The notes under the pieces were generated by a model. It had not been told where the DNA came from, ran no database searches, and saw nothing but the letters and a program-made list of their open reading frames with translations. 32,796 bases of DNA from Bacteroides sp. (GTDB lineage Bacteria; Bacteroidota; Bacteroidia; Bacteroidales; Muribaculaceae), in the NCBI GenBank assembly GCA_014802425.1, contig JAAVCH010000021.1:1-32796 (forward strand). Direction: 5' to 3'. Position numbers and translations under genes: made by a program. Below, in pieces: positions 22,473 to 31,326 of the stretch (position 1 is the stretch's first letter; each line of letters begins with the position of its first letter).

Positions 22473-25382
22473 ATGAAGCGACATCTTTCATATCTGATTC
22501 CTACGCTGATAATGACTTCCGTCATGGCTTTGGCCGTGACGAAGCCCGATGTGTCGCCCCGAAAGGTAAGCACCGCCAAAGGATCATGGACCGGTTTCGC
22601 CGGCGACTCCGACTCCTCGGCCCGTCCCGGGGCAGAAACGGGCATGACCCGGGCCGGCGACACCCGGCAGTACGCCTCCGCCCTTACGGCCGACAGCACC
22701 GCCATGCCGCCGCTACCTTCCGACTCCGTCGACCCCGCCACACGTCGCGACACCTCGGCCTCGGGCACGATAGCTCCGTCGGAGCGCGTGAGGATGTCGC
22801 GCGTCAACCGCGACCCCAATAACTCCGACCTCACCGGAGCCGTCACATTCTCGGCCAAGGACTCCCTGCTGCTCATCGGCCAGAACAACGCCTTCCTGTA
22901 CGGCGACGGCAACGTGGAGTACGAGACATTCAAGCTCAACTCCGCCGTCATCGAGATGGACCTCGACTCGGCCAACGTGGCCGCCACCGGCATGAGGGAC
23001 TCCCTCGGCCGCCTCTCCGGCACCCCCATATTCTCCGACAAGGGCGACACCTACGAATCGGAATCGATGCGCTACAACTTCAAGTCGGAGCGCGGCTACA
23101 TCACCAACGTCATCACCGAGCAGGGGGAGGGCTATCTCCAGAGCGGCATCACCAAAAAGAACGCCGACGGCTCCTTCTTCCTCCAGGACGGCAAATACAC
23201 CACCTGCGACGACCACGACCATCCCCACTTCTACTTCCACATAACCCGGGGCAAGATGCGCCCGCAGAAAGACGTGGTGACGGGGCCGGCCTACATGGTG
23301 CTGGCCGACGTGCCCCTGCCCCTCGCCCTCCCCTTCGGCTACTTCCCCTTCTCCAAGAACTACTCCAGCGGCATAATCTTCCCCTCATTCGGCGAGGACT
23401 ACAACCGCGGTTTCTACCTGCGCGACGGAGGCTACTACTTCGCCATCAACGACTACGTGGACCTCGCCCTCAGGGGGGAGCTCTACACCAAAGGCTCCTG
23501 GGGCCTCTCGGGACACTCCACCTACGCGAAACGCTATAAGTTCCGCGGCACATTCGACATCTCCTACATCACCACCATAATGGGCGACAAGGGGATGCCC
23601 GACTACTCGAAGCAGAACAACTTCCAGGTCATCTGGAGCCATTCGATGGACTCCAAGGCCAATCCGAACCTGAACTTCTCGGCCAGCGTCAACTTCACCA
23701 CCTCCGGCTATACCCGCAACGACCTCAACTCCTACTACAACTCCTCGTTCACGGAGAACACCAAGTCATCGACCGTCAACCTCACCTACCGCTTCCCGGG
23801 CTCGAAGTGGAGCCTCTCCACCACGGCCAACATCTCGCAGCGCACGCAGGACTCGACCCTGTCGGTCAGCTTCCCCAACGTCACCGTCACCATGGCCCAG
23901 ACCGCCCCGTTCAAGCGCAAGAAGGCCGTGGGAGGGGAGAAATGGTACGAGAAGATACGCATGTCATACACCGGCCAGTTCCAGAACTCGCTGACGGCGC
24001 AGCAGGACGTATTCTTCAAGAAATCCCTCATCAAGGACTGGCGCAACGGCCTGAAGCACTATGTGCCCGTGTCGGCCACGTTCTCCCTCTTCAAGTACAT
24101 CAACGTCTCCCCTTCCATCACGCTCAACGACCGCATGTACACCTCGCGCATACGCCGCCAGTGGGACCCCAACGCCAACGCCGAAGTGCAGGACACTACC
24201 TACTCCTTCTACAACATCTTCGACTTCAACGCCTCCCTATCCTTCGACACCAAGGTCTACGGCTTCTTCAAGCCGATGAAGTTCCTGGGCGACAAGGTGC
24301 AGATGATACGCCACGTCCTCACGCCGACCGTCTCCATATCCGGCGCCCCCGACTTTTCCGACCCCATGTGGGGCGCCTACGGATCCTACACCTACACCGA
24401 CGCCGCCGGAGTGGCGCAGACCCGCAAGTACGCCTACTTCCAGCACGGCATCTTCGGAGGCCCGTCGGCCGGAAAGTCGGGCATACTCAGCGTCAATCTC
24501 GCCAACAACCTCGAAATGAAGGTGAAATCCGACAAGGACTCCACCGGCGTTAAGAAAATCTCGCTAATCGAGAACCTCACCGTAGGCCAGAGCTACAACT
24601 TCGCGGCCGACTCGCTCAACTGGTCGAACCTCAACACCTCGATCATGCTCCGCCTCACGAAGAACTTCAACCTCAACCTCAACGCCTCGTGGGACCCCTA
24701 CATCTACCGGCTCTCGGCCTCGGGCACGCCGGTGCGCGTCAACATCCCCCGCTGGAAGGCCGGCAAGGGATGGGTGAGGCTCGCATCGACGGGCACTTCG
24801 TTCTCGTATACGTTCAACAACTCCACCTTCAAGCGCAATAACAACGGTGACTCCTCCTCATCATCCTCCGACCCCGACGACGAGTACGCCACCACCGAGG
24901 AAGAAGCCTTCACGGGAGGCGGCACCGACGACCCCGAGGACTTCAGGCAGCGTGTGGCCATGCGCCGCGCCAACGCCCGGAAGGAGCAGGCCGAAAGCGA
25001 CGCCGACGGCTATGAAAAATGGGAATGCCCGTGGTCGCTGACGTTCAACTACTCCGTCAATTACGGCTACGGAGCCTTCGACTACGACCGGCTCGAATAC
25101 AAGGCGAAATGGACCCAGAACCTCTCCTTCTCAGGCAACATCCGCCCCACGAAGAACTGGAACTTCTCCCTCTCGGCCTCCTACAACTTCGACACCCACA
25201 GGATAGCCTACATGAACTGCACCATCACGCGCGACCTGCACTGCTTCTCGATGTCGGCCTCGTTCGTGCCGGTCGGGCCGTATAAGAGCTACAACTTCCA
25301 CATCTCCGCCAACTCCTCGATGCTAAAGGACCTCAAGTACGACAAGCGGTCATCCTCATCGACCGGCATACAGTGGTACTGA
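22473..25382 (+). CDS. lptD: LPS-assembly outer-membrane protein LptD (Bacteroidota form)
   Basis: LptD inserts LPS into the outer leaflet of the outer membrane. The 969-aa protein has an N-terminal signal segment, a Ser/Thr/Pro-rich linker (to about 105), and an OstA/LptA-like beta-taco domain (about 115-260) with repeated D(G/S)xVxY/ESESMRYN segments and KYTTCDDHDHPHFYF. A long beta-barrel follows with alternating aromatic and polar strands, ending near ...SSSTGIQWY with a terminal aromatic, typical of outer-membrane proteins. The motif PFGYFPFSKNYSSGIIFPSFG is characteristic of this family. A low-complexity Asn/Ser/Asp/Glu loop at about 789-825 is probably surface-exposed. The gene has a consensus promoter and an unusually short leader. 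Confidence 0.93.
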   Translation: MKRHLSYLIPTLIMTSVMALAVTKPDVSPRKVSTAKGSWTGFAGDSDSSARPGAETGMTRAGDTRQYASALTADSTAMPPLPSDSVDPATRRDTSASGTIAPSERVRMSRVNRDPNNSDLTGAVTFSAKDSLLLIGQNNAFLYGDGNVEYETFKLNSAVIEMDLDSANVAATGMRDSLGRLSGTPIFSDKGDTYESESMRYNFKSERGYITNVITEQGEGYLQSGITKKNADGSFFLQDGKYTTCDDHDHPHFYFHITRGKMRPQKDVVTGPAYMVLADVPLPLALPFGYFPFSKNYSSGIIFPSFGEDYNRGFYLRDGGYYFAINDYVDLALRGELYTKGSWGLSGHSTYAKRYKFRGTFDISYITTIMGDKGMPDYSKQNNFQVIWSHSMDSKANPNLNFSASVNFTTSGYTRNDLNSYYNSSFTENTKSSTVNLTYRFPGSKWSLSTTANISQRTQDSTLSVSFPNVTVTMAQTAPFKRKKAVGGEKWYEKIRMSYTGQFQNSLTAQQDVFFKKSLIKDWRNGLKHYVPVSATFSLFKYINVSPSITLNDRMYTSRIRRQWDPNANAEVQDTTYSFYNIFDFNASLSFDTKVYGFFKPMKFLGDKVQMIRHVLTPTVSISGAPDFSDPMWGAYGSYTYTDAAGVAQTRKYAYFQHGIFGGPSAGKSGILSVNLANNLEMKVKSDKDSTGVKKISLIENLTVGQSYNFAADSLNWSNLNTSIMLRLTKNFNLNLNASWDPYIYRLSASGTPVRVNIPRWKAGKGWVRLASTGTSFSYTFNNSTFKRNNNGDSSSSSSDPDDEYATTEEEAFTGGGTDDPEDFRQRVAMRRANARKEQAESDADGYEKWECPWSLTFNYSVNYGYGAFDYDRLEYKAKWTQNLSFSGNIRPTKNWNFSLSASYNFDTHRIAYMNCTITRDLHCFSMSASFVPVGPYKSYNFHISANSSMLKDLKYDKRSSSSTGIQWY

Positions 25383-25476
25383 GGCCACGCGCGGCGGCTC
25401 AGCCGTTTTCACGGGTAAATCCCGCCGCACGGCAACATTGACCGCCGCAGAGTGCCGGATTTACGATTTTTTTGAT

Positions 25477-25484
25477 TAACTTTG
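25477..25484 (+). promoter_or_regulatory. -7 box very close to the ZapB-like gene start
   Basis: TAACTTTG is a perfect -7 box, but the ATG lies at 25492, only 7 nt further. No TTTG occurs at 19-20 nt upstream. If used, the mRNA would be nearly leaderless. Confidence 0.5.
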
Positions 25485-25491
25485 TAACTGT

Positions 25492-25800
25492 ATGCAGAAC
25501 TCCACTGCCGATATTTCCGCATCCGTACTCGAGAAGGTCCGTGAACTCGCCCGCCAGCGCGACCGCGCCCTGACAGAGGCCGATGAACTCAGGCGGGACA
25601 ACGACAACCTCCGCCGGGATATCGAAGAGCTCCGCAAGGAGCTTCACGCAGCCAGACTCGATGTGGAGTTCCTGACGGTATCGCACCGTCTGGCCGACAA
25701 TCCGCAGGCCCTGGCCGACGCCCGCCGGCTGATGGCCTCCCTGATCCGGAAAGTCGACGCGGCCATAAGCCTCGTGCGCACCGACCCTGCCGACCTTTAG
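25492..25800 (+). CDS. Coiled-coil protein, probable ZapB-like partner of ZapA
   Basis: The 102-aa product is a nearly continuous coiled coil from about 10 to 65 (LARQRDRALTEADELRRDN, LRRDIEELRKELHAARLDV with leucines at heptad positions), followed by a short helical tail. It lies 50 nt upstream of zapA on the same strand. In proteobacteria ZapB is a small coiled coil that binds ZapA at the division site. That role is inferred here from context and shape; sequence similarity to ZapB itself cannot be judged. No in-frame alternative start makes sense downstream, so ATG 25492 is firm. Confidence 0.75.
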   Translation: MQNSTADISASVLEKVRELARQRDRALTEADELRRDNDNLRRDIEELRKELHAARLDVEFLTVSHRLADNPQALADARRLMASLIRKVDAAISLVRTDPADL

Positions 25801-25850
25801 CCTCCCCTCCTCCGGCCCTCCCTGGCCGTAACAACGTCTTCCGACACGCA

Positions 25851-26180
25851 ATGACTGAGAAAAAGGAAAAAAACGTAAAGATCGAAATCAATATAGCCGG
25901 CGAAATCCTCGCCATGACGGTGCCTTACTCCCGGCAGAAAAGCATCCGCCATACCGAGAAAGCCATCAACGACCTCTTTTCCGACTGGCGCAACCAGTTT
26001 CCACGTAAGACCAACACGGAGATTCTGGCCATGGTAGCCTACCAGTACGCCTCGTACTACCACGACCTCTCCGCCCTCTACCGGGACCTTACATCACGCC
26101 TTGAGCAGACCTCCTCCATCCTGGACACGCTCCTGGCCCAGGACGCCCCCGCCCCCGCGGCCGACGGCGACCCGGACTGA
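25851..26180 (+). CDS. zapA: Cell division protein ZapA
   Basis: ZapA binds and bundles FtsZ at the division septum. The 109-aa protein has the family layout: an N-terminal globular domain (VKIEINIAGEILAMTVPYSRQKSIRHTEKAINDLFSDW split over about 9-46) and a helix (about 55-95) that forms the tetramer coiled coil. The C-terminal Ala/Pro/Asp-rich end is probably disordered. It is flanked by the coiled-coil gene and rny, an arrangement I associate with Bacteroidota. The 170 nt between zapA and rny contain GC-rich hairpins (GCGGCA/TGCCGC near 26267-26285) but no gene I can support. Confidence 0.9.
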   Translation: MTEKKEKNVKIEINIAGEILAMTVPYSRQKSIRHTEKAINDLFSDWRNQFPRKTNTEILAMVAYQYASYYHDLSALYRDLTSRLEQTSSILDTLLAQDAPAPAADGDPD

Positions 26181-26350
26181 GGAAAATCCGATTTCCATCT
26201 TATGCCCCGCCCTCTTTCAGATGCTTCGTGCGGAAGTCGTCGCTTCCCCCCCTGCGCAGGCCCCTGCGGCAGAAGCCATGCCGCGCCCTGCGCCGACACC
26301 ACGACGACAATAACAATAAATAAAACTTCCGCTAATCTGATTCACATATC

Positions 26351-27895
26351 ATGAATACAGCAATCTGGATCATACTCGGACTCCTGGCGGGCATAGCCGC
26401 GGGCTATGCCGTGGCCGCATGGATGTCGAGGAAATCCGCGCAATCACGCGCCAATATAATCATCGACGAGGCCAACCGCGAGGCCGACGTCATCAAGGAG
26501 AAAACCCTGCTCAAAGCCCGTGAGGAGCAGATGAAGATCACTTCCGAGGCCGAGCGCAACGCATCGCAGCGCCTCTCGAAAGTACAGCAGTCGGAGGCCC
26601 GCGCCAAGCAGCGAGAAATCCAGCTCAACCAGATGCAGGGCGACCTCAACCGCCGCAAGAAGGAACTCGACTCGCGCACCGGCGCCCTTGAGAACCGCGA
26701 ACAGGCCGCCGAAGCCAAGAACGCCGAGCTCGACGCCCTCGTCAGCGACGCCCGCAGCGAACTGGAACGCATCTCCGGCCTTTCGGTCGACGAAGCCCGC
26801 GAGCGCCTCGTGGAAAGCCTCAAGGACGAGGCCAAGACCCAGGCCCAGGGCTACATCAACGACATCATCGACGAAGCCAAGATGACGGCCACCAAAGAGG
26901 CCAAGCGCATCGTCATACAGTCGATACAGCGTGTGGCCACGGAGACGGCCATCGAGAACAGTGTCACCGTATTCCACATCGACAACGACGAAATCAAGGG
27001 ACGCATCATCGGCCGCGAGGGGCGCAACATCCGCGCCCTTGAGGCAGCCACGGGCATCGAGATAATCGTGGACGACACTCCCGAGGCCATAGTGCTTTCA
27101 GGCTTCGACCCCGTGCGCCGCGAAATCGCGCGCCTGGCCCTGCACCAGCTCGTGGTCGACGGCCGCATACATCCGGCCCGCATCGAGGAGGTGGTGGCCA
27201 AGGTACGCAAGCAGGTGGAGGAGGAGATCATCGAGACCGGCAAGCGCACGGCCATCGACCTCGGCATCCACGGCCTGCATCCGGAGCTCATCCGCATGGT
27301 GGGCAAGATGAAATACCGCTCCTCCTACGGCCAGAACCTCCTGCAGCACGCCCGCGAGACGGCCAACCTCTGCGCCGTGATGGCTTCGGAGCTCGGCCTC
27401 AACCCCAAGAAGGCGCGTCGTGCCGGCCTGCTCCACGACATAGGAAAAGTGCCCGACGACGAGCCGGAACTCCCCCACGCCCTGCTCGGCATGAAGCTGG
27501 CCGAGAAATTCAAGGAGAAGCCCGAGATCTGCAACGCCATCGGCGCCCACCACGACGAGGTGGAGATGACATCGCTCATCGCCCCGATCGTGCAGGTATG
27601 CGACGCCATATCCGGCGCCCGCCCCGGAGTGCGCCGCGAGATCGTGGAGGCCTACATCAAACGCCTCAACGACCTTGAGCAGCTCGCCCTCTCCTATCCC
27701 GGAGTCATCAAGACCTACGCCATCCAGGCCGGCCGCGAACTGCGCGTGATCGTCGGCGCCGACAAGATCACCGATGAAGAGACCGAAAAGCTCTCGGCCG
27801 AAATCGCCAAGAAGATACAGGACGAAATGACATATCCCGGTCAGGTCAAGATCACCGTAATCCGCGAGACCCGCGCAGTGGCATTCGCAAAATAA
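26351..27895 (+). CDS. rny: Ribonuclease Y
   Basis: RNase Y is a membrane-anchored endoribonuclease that starts mRNA decay. The 514-aa protein has all expected parts: an N-terminal membrane helix (about 4-24), a long charged coiled coil (about 30-190), a KH RNA-binding domain with [10 protein letters not shown] at 217-226, and an HD domain with His333 (LLQHARETA), His362-Asp363 ([12 protein letters not shown]) and AHHDE (399-403). The length matches the family. It is followed 9 nt later by a RicT-like gene, which suggests translational coupling and joint function. No promoter is evident in the 170 nt upstream, so it may be transcribed with zapA. Confidence 0.98.
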   Translation: MNTAIWIILGLLAGIAAGYAVAAWMSRKSAQSRANIIIDEANREADVIKEKTLLKAREEQMKITSEAERNASQRLSKVQQSEARAKQREIQLNQMQGDLNRRKKELDSRTGALENREQAAEAKNAELDALVSDARSELERISGLSVDEARERLVESLKDEAKTQAQGYINDIIDEAKMTATKEAKRIVIQSIQRVATETAIENSVTVFHIDNDEIKGRIIGREGRNIRALEAATGIEIIVDDTPEAIVLSGFDPVRREIARLALHQLVVDGRIHPARIEEVVAKVRKQVEEEIIETGKRTAIDLGIHGLHPELIRMVGKMKYRSSYGQNLLQHARETANLCAVMASELGLNPKKARRAGLLHDIGKVPDDEPELPHALLGMKLAEKFKEKPEICNAIGAHHDEVEMTSLIAPIVQVCDAISGARPGVRREIVEAYIKRLNDLEQLALSYPGVIKTYAIQAGRELRVIVGADKITDEETEKLSAEIAKKIQDEMTYPGQVKITVIRETRAVAFAK

Positions 27896-27904
27896 TCCGG
27901 CCGC

Positions 27905-29266
27905 ATGAACAACGACGACAGGAAGGACGAAAAGATTCCTCTTCGCGGCACGCTTCATGTCTACGACTGGCTGTCCGGCGTACACTACGCCCCGGACGAT
28001 GAAGTGGAGATCGTGCAGGTGCTCTTCAAGAATACCCGCGCGGGATTCTACACCAATCCCGACCGCATTCCCCTCCGCAAGGGTGACTGGGTGGCGGTCG
28101 AGGCCGCTCCCGGGCATGACATAGGCCAGGTGATGCTCACCGGTCCGCTCGTACGCCTCCAGATGAAGAAGGCGGGGGCGCAGCGCGACGGAGGCGAGAT
28201 GAAGCGGGTGTTCCGGCTGGCCTCGGAAAGCGACATGGAGAAATTCCGTGAGGCCCGCGGGCGCGAGCACGAGACCATGATCCGCTCCCGCCAGATAGCG
28301 GCCGAACTGGGACTCAACATGAAGATCGGCGATGTGGAATACCAGGGTGACGGCGCCAAGGCCATCTTCTACTACATAGCCGACGAGCGCGTGGATTTCC
28401 GCAAGCTCATACGCATCCTCGCCGACACATTCCGCATCCGCATCGAGATGAAGCAGATCGGAGCGCGTCAGGAAGCCGGCCGCATAGGCGGCATAGGCCC
28501 CTGCGGGCGTCCGCTGTGCTGCTCGTCGTGGATGTCGAGGTTCGTGTCGGTGGGCACCGGCGCCGCCCGCATCCAGGACCTCTCTATGAATCCGCAGAAG
28601 CTGGCCGGACAATGCGCCAAGCTTAAGTGCTGCCTCAATTTCGAGACCGACGCATATGCCGAAGCCGCGCGCCAGATGCCTCCGCGCGACGCCGTGCTAC
28701 AGACTCAGGACGCCGACTACTACCAGTTCAAGGTCGACATCCTCGCACGCACGATCACTTACTCCACCGACCGCCATCTGGCAGTCAACATCGTGACAAT
28801 TCCCGCTTCGCGCGCCTTCGAGGTGATAGCGCTCAACAAGCAGGGCGTGAAGGTGGAGCAGCTCGACGTGGAGAAGGCTCCCGAAGAGCCGCGCAAGGAA
28901 TATGTGGAGCTCGTAGGGCAGGATTCGCTCACCCGGTTCGACAAGTCGGGCAAGGGAAGGAAGCGCCGTAACGGACGCCAGAAAGAGCAGCCCCAGCCGC
29001 AGCCGCAGAATCAGGGTGCGCCCCGGCAGAAAGAGGAGCGCCAGCCCCAGAAACCGCGTAAGAGCCAGAACCAGGCACACGGGCAGACCCAGGGACACGG
29101 GCAGACCCAGGGACACGGGCAGACCCAGGGACACGGACAGCCTCACCCCCAGGGGCAGCAGGTTCAGGATAATCAGGGCCAGAAGGATAAGGGCGCACGC
29201 AACGCCAACAACAATAACCGTCGCCGACGTCCGAAAGGACCGAAGCCCAACAATCAACCCGACTGA
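27905..29266 (+). CDS. ricT: RicT/PSP1-domain protein, putative RNase Y accessory factor
   Basis: The 453-aa protein contains the PSP1 C-terminal domain (about 100-290) with the conserved cysteine cluster: Cys200, Cys205, Cys206 (GPCGRPLCCSSW) and Cys237, Cys242, Cys243 (CAKLKCCLNFE). In B. subtilis, RicT with RicA and RicF binds iron-sulfur clusters and guides RNase Y cleavage. Here it directly follows rny, supporting the same partnership; no RicA or RicF gene is visible nearby. After about 335 the protein changes to a Gln/Lys/Arg/Asn-rich disordered tail with three perfect GQTQGH repeats and a basic end (NNNNRRRRPKGPKPNN), which could bind RNA. It overlaps gldH by one base (TGATG). Confidence 0.92.
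   Translation: MNNDDRKDEKIPLRGTLHVYDWLSGVHYAPDDEVEIVQVLFKNTRAGFYTNPDRIPLRKGDWVAVEAAPGHDIGQVMLTGPLVRLQMKKAGAQRDGGEMKRVFRLASESDMEKFREARGREHETMIRSRQIAAELGLNMKIGDVEYQGDGAKAIFYYIADERVDFRKLIRILADTFRIRIEMKQIGARQEAGRIGGIGPCGRPLCCSSWMSRFVSVGTGAARIQDLSMNPQKLAGQCAKLKCCLNFETDAYAEAARQMPPRDAVLQTQDADYYQFKVDILARTITYSTDRHLAVNIVTIPASRAFEVIALNKQGVKVEQLDVEKAPEEPRKEYVELVGQDSLTRFDKSGKGRKRRNGRQKEQPQPQPQNQGAPRQKEERQPQKPRKSQNQAHGQTQGHGQTQGHGQTQGHGQPHPQGQQVQDNQGQKDKGARNANNNNRRRRPKGPKPNNQPD
29082..29135 (+). repeat. Three perfect 18-nt tandem repeats inside ricT
   Basis: The 18-nt unit GGGCAGACCCAGGGACAC occurs three times without change (29082-29099, 29100-29117, 29118-29135), followed by a degenerate copy. Being a multiple of three, copy-number change would alter tail length without a frameshift. 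Confidence 0.97.
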
Positions 29267-29826
29267 TGACCTACGGTAAAGTTTCCGTACTGCTCCCGCT
29301 CGCCATGGCGGCCGCCATGCTCGGAGGATGCAGGGAAGACCTCGTGTGGACCCACACGGCCCCTCTCCCCACCGACGCATGGACGCCGGAGCGCCCGGTA
29401 GTGTTCGAGCTTGATCCGGAGGCTTATGTGCCGAAGTCCACCAACCGCTTCGCCGAATACACCTCGAAGCAACTGGGCGACACGGTGGTGCGCCTGCGCG
29501 GCACGTTCGAGGCTCTGCTGTGCCTGCGCTATACCCGCCATGCCAACGCCGCCGAGGTCAGCGTGGAGGCCGAACGTGTGTCGCTCGACGCGCCTTTCGT
29601 CACCGACACCGTCACCTTCCGCCTCTTCGACGCCCAAGGGCAGCCGACAGGGCACGGGCGGCTCGGCATCTACGAAGTGACCGTACCGCTCCCCTCGCCC
29701 CTAAGGGTAACGGAGGGCACCACCGTCAACATCACCCCCCTTCCCTACACCACTCCCCCTTCCGGCCTTTCCTCCCTCTCCATGCTGCTCCGGCCATTTC
29801 AGAATCCTGGAAACCGACAGCAGTGA
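29266..29826 (+). CDS. gldH: GldH-family lipoprotein, altered C-terminus
   Basis: GldH is a lipoprotein of the gliding/T9SS-associated Gld set, widely kept in Bacteroidales. The 186-aa protein has a lipobox LGGC (Cys22) and the family's core, including TDTVTFRLFDAQGQPTGHG and LGIYEVTVPLPSPLRVTEGT. GldH normally ends soon after a segment like the one at LSSLSMLL. Here about 10 unrelated residues (RPFQNPGNRQQ) follow, read in a different frame from sequence that belongs to the next, truncated gene. The last residues have therefore probably been replaced at a junction near 29796. It overlaps the ricT stop (TGATG). The core appears intact, so function may persist. Confidence 0.82.
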   Translation: MTYGKVSVLLPLAMAAAMLGGCREDLVWTHTAPLPTDAWTPERPVVFELDPEAYVPKSTNRFAEYTSKQLGDTVVRLRGTFEALLCLRYTRHANAAEVSVEAERVSLDAPFVTDTVTFRLFDAQGQPTGHGRLGIYEVTVPLPSPLRVTEGTTVNITPLPYTTPPSGLSSLSMLLRPFQNPGNRQQ

Positions 29827-30790
29827 CTCCGATGTAGAATCAGACATATACTGGCTTGCCGGGTTCGGCTACGAGCACGGTATGATTCCCGATTACTCGA
29901 TGCCGGCCAATGACTGGAAGACATATGCCGGATACATGGAAATCGCATATGACGACCTGTACAAAAAGGGTTACGACAGGCTCCGCGACTACGAGGACCA
30001 TTTCACGGACGGCACGCACTGGGAGGTGGAGTACGACGTGCCCGGCAATCCCGTCACCCTGACGTATGCCCTCAGTCCGGAAGGATACGGATTAGGACCC
30101 ACCTACACGCTTTGCTGCATATCGTCACTGCATCCGGAAGAGACGGTGACTCTCGGCTCCATAGCCACATACCTGAGCGACGTCTCCTTCTTCCCCGCCG
30201 ACAGAGAAAACAGCCCCGGAGGACTGCTGTACTTCTTCCGCAACCACATCAACGGATCAAAGGGGGAGACTCACAGGAGATTCTCCATCAATCCCCTTGC
30301 CCCGGCAGCGGGAATAACGCAGGAAACCGTCGAAGTACGATACCTCACCGACGAGGAGGAGACCCCCGGAATGCCCGACAACTATTCCCTCAACGTAGTG
30401 TACTATCCCGACAAGAGCTCACACCGTCCGTCCGGCGAGGACAAGTGGATAAAGGGCATAGGCAGCGTGAGCGGTTTCTTCACGCCCATAGCCGACGGCA
30501 AGGAGGTGCCTGCACGCCTGAAGCGGGTATACGATGCCGGAGGCGACATCTACCGGGCTCTGTCAGCCGGCGTCGGCCTGACCGCCGACACTCCCGCACT
30601 CCGCATCACCGCTCTTCCGCACGGCGTCGAGGCCGACGGCGGACTCCCCGGAGAGGAAATCGCCCTCTACTCGGTGGCCGGAATGAAAGCGGCCTCCTCG
30701 TACTCCGGCCGACTGACCGCCTCCGGCCTCCCGGCAGGAGTCTACATAATCCTGCACGCCGGCCGGTCCCTAAAGATAACCGTAAACTGA
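29798..30790 (+). pseudogene. 5'-truncated gene for a T9SS-tailed secreted protein
   Basis: From ATG 29882 an intact 302-aa frame runs to 30790, but it has no signal peptide. The same frame stays open upstream with protein-like sequence (RILETDSSDSDVESDIYWL) into the 3' end of gldH. The last 45 residues (IALYSVAGMKAAS...LPAGVYIILHAG) are a type A T9SS sorting domain, which needs an N-terminal signal peptide to be used. The likeliest reading is that a deletion joined the end of gldH to the C-terminal part of a larger secreted protein. The N-terminal domain type is not recognised. Less likely, it is a complete cytosolic protein started at 29882. Confidence 0.7.
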
Positions 30791-30818
30791 CTGTCCCCCC
30801 CATTCCGACACCGCAACA

Positions 30819-30858
30819 GGGGGCTGCCCGCATACGGGCAGCCCCCCGTCCTTTGTCC
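30819..30858 (+). terminator. Intrinsic terminator of the rny-ricT-gldH unit
   Basis: GGGGGCTGCCCG (30819-30830) pairs perfectly with CGGGCAGCCCCC (30835-30846) around CATA, followed by CGTCCTTTGT. It lies 28 nt after the truncated gene's stop. Confidence 0.8.
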
Positions 30859-30900
30859 TACCCAGCAATACATGACTGTTGAAAATCAGCGAGATGCTTA

Positions 30901-30926
30901 AGAATTATGTTTTACAACATAATTCT
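30901..30926. promoter_or_regulatory. Near-perfect palindrome upstream of the small-ORF promoter, possible operator
   Basis: AGAATTATGTT (30901-30911) and AACATAATTCT (30916-30926) are exact inverted copies around TTAC. The palindrome ends one base before the -33 element of the next promoter, a typical place for a dimeric regulator. No U-tract follows, so it is unlikely to be a terminator. The regulator is unknown. Confidence 0.6.
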
Positions 30927-30927
30927 A

Positions 30928-30958
30928 TTGCACAGTTTCTAAACATTTACTAATTTTG
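30928..30958 (+). promoter_or_regulatory. Promoter of the small-ORF unit
   Basis: TTG (30928-30930), 20 nt, then TAATTTTG (30951-30958), a perfect -7 box. The predicted start is near 30962. Confidence 0.7.
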
Positions 30959-31106
30959 CAGTGTTTTAGTGATGTCGGCAGCGGATAAGTCTCAATGGCA
31001 ATTTCATTGCGACTCCGGCAATACGATAACACTATATTACACCCAACGTCTTTCGGCTATCCAAGAGAGAACCCAAAGGCAAATTATCTGGCTAATTTTT
31101 CATATT

Positions 31107-31175
31107 ATGGCTAACATTATCAAAAAGATGGCGCACTGGTACTTCGACCATGCCGCCGAGGCCTACAAGGCCTAA
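31107..31175 (+). CDS. Small ORF, 22-aa basic/aromatic peptide
   Basis: A 22-codon frame starts at ATG 31107 and ends at TAA 31173-31175. It encodes MANIIKKMAHWY followed by FDHAAEAYKA. It has a Trp-Tyr-Phe cluster in the middle and could form an amphipathic helix. The frame is open further upstream to an ATG at 30972 (67 aa), but that extension has no coherent composition; its position only 13 nt after a -7 box keeps the longer form possible. The unit has its own promoter (30928-30958), a palindrome before it and a terminator after it. I regard the 22-aa form as likelier. Function unknown. Confidence 0.5.
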   Translation: MANIIKKMAHWYFDHAAEAYKA

Positions 31176-31191
31176 CGGGGACTTTCTCCCC

Positions 31192-31223
31192 GGGCCGACA
31201 CACACTTCGGCCCACACATTTTT
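31192..31223 (+). terminator. Intrinsic terminator of the small-ORF unit
   Basis: GGGCCGA (31192-31198) pairs perfectly with TCGGCCC (31207-31213), followed by ACACATTTTT. A smaller GGGG/CCCC hairpin precedes it. Confidence 0.8.
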
Positions 31224-31248
31224 AATCTCAAATCAGACTATCAAAACC

Positions 31249-31279
31249 AAGCGGCGCACCGTTGTCACGGACGCCGCTT
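31249..31279. terminator. Bidirectional terminator between convergent units
   Basis: AAGCGGCG (31249-31256) pairs perfectly with CGCCGCTT (31272-31279). T-rich sequence follows on both strands (TTAC on plus, GGTTTTGATAG on minus). It lies between the plus-strand small-ORF unit and the minus-strand B3/B4 gene. Confidence 0.8.
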
Positions 31280-31326
31280 TTACATTTCCCCTCTCCGGAA
31301 ACTCATGGCTTACAGCCCCCTGCTCG

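Noticed and set aside
26181..26350. 6S RNA between zapA and rny
   Set aside because: The position recalls the zapA-6S RNA arrangement of other bacteria and GC-rich hairpins are present, but no long closing stem with a central bubble, promoter or terminator could be seen.
27098..28612. 504-codon open frame antisense to rny and ricT
   Set aside because: rny and ricT have clear motifs in the other strand; this frame has none.
30972..31175. 67-aa version of the small ORF
   Set aside because: The upstream extension lacks coherent composition; kept as an alternative in the 31107-31175 entry.
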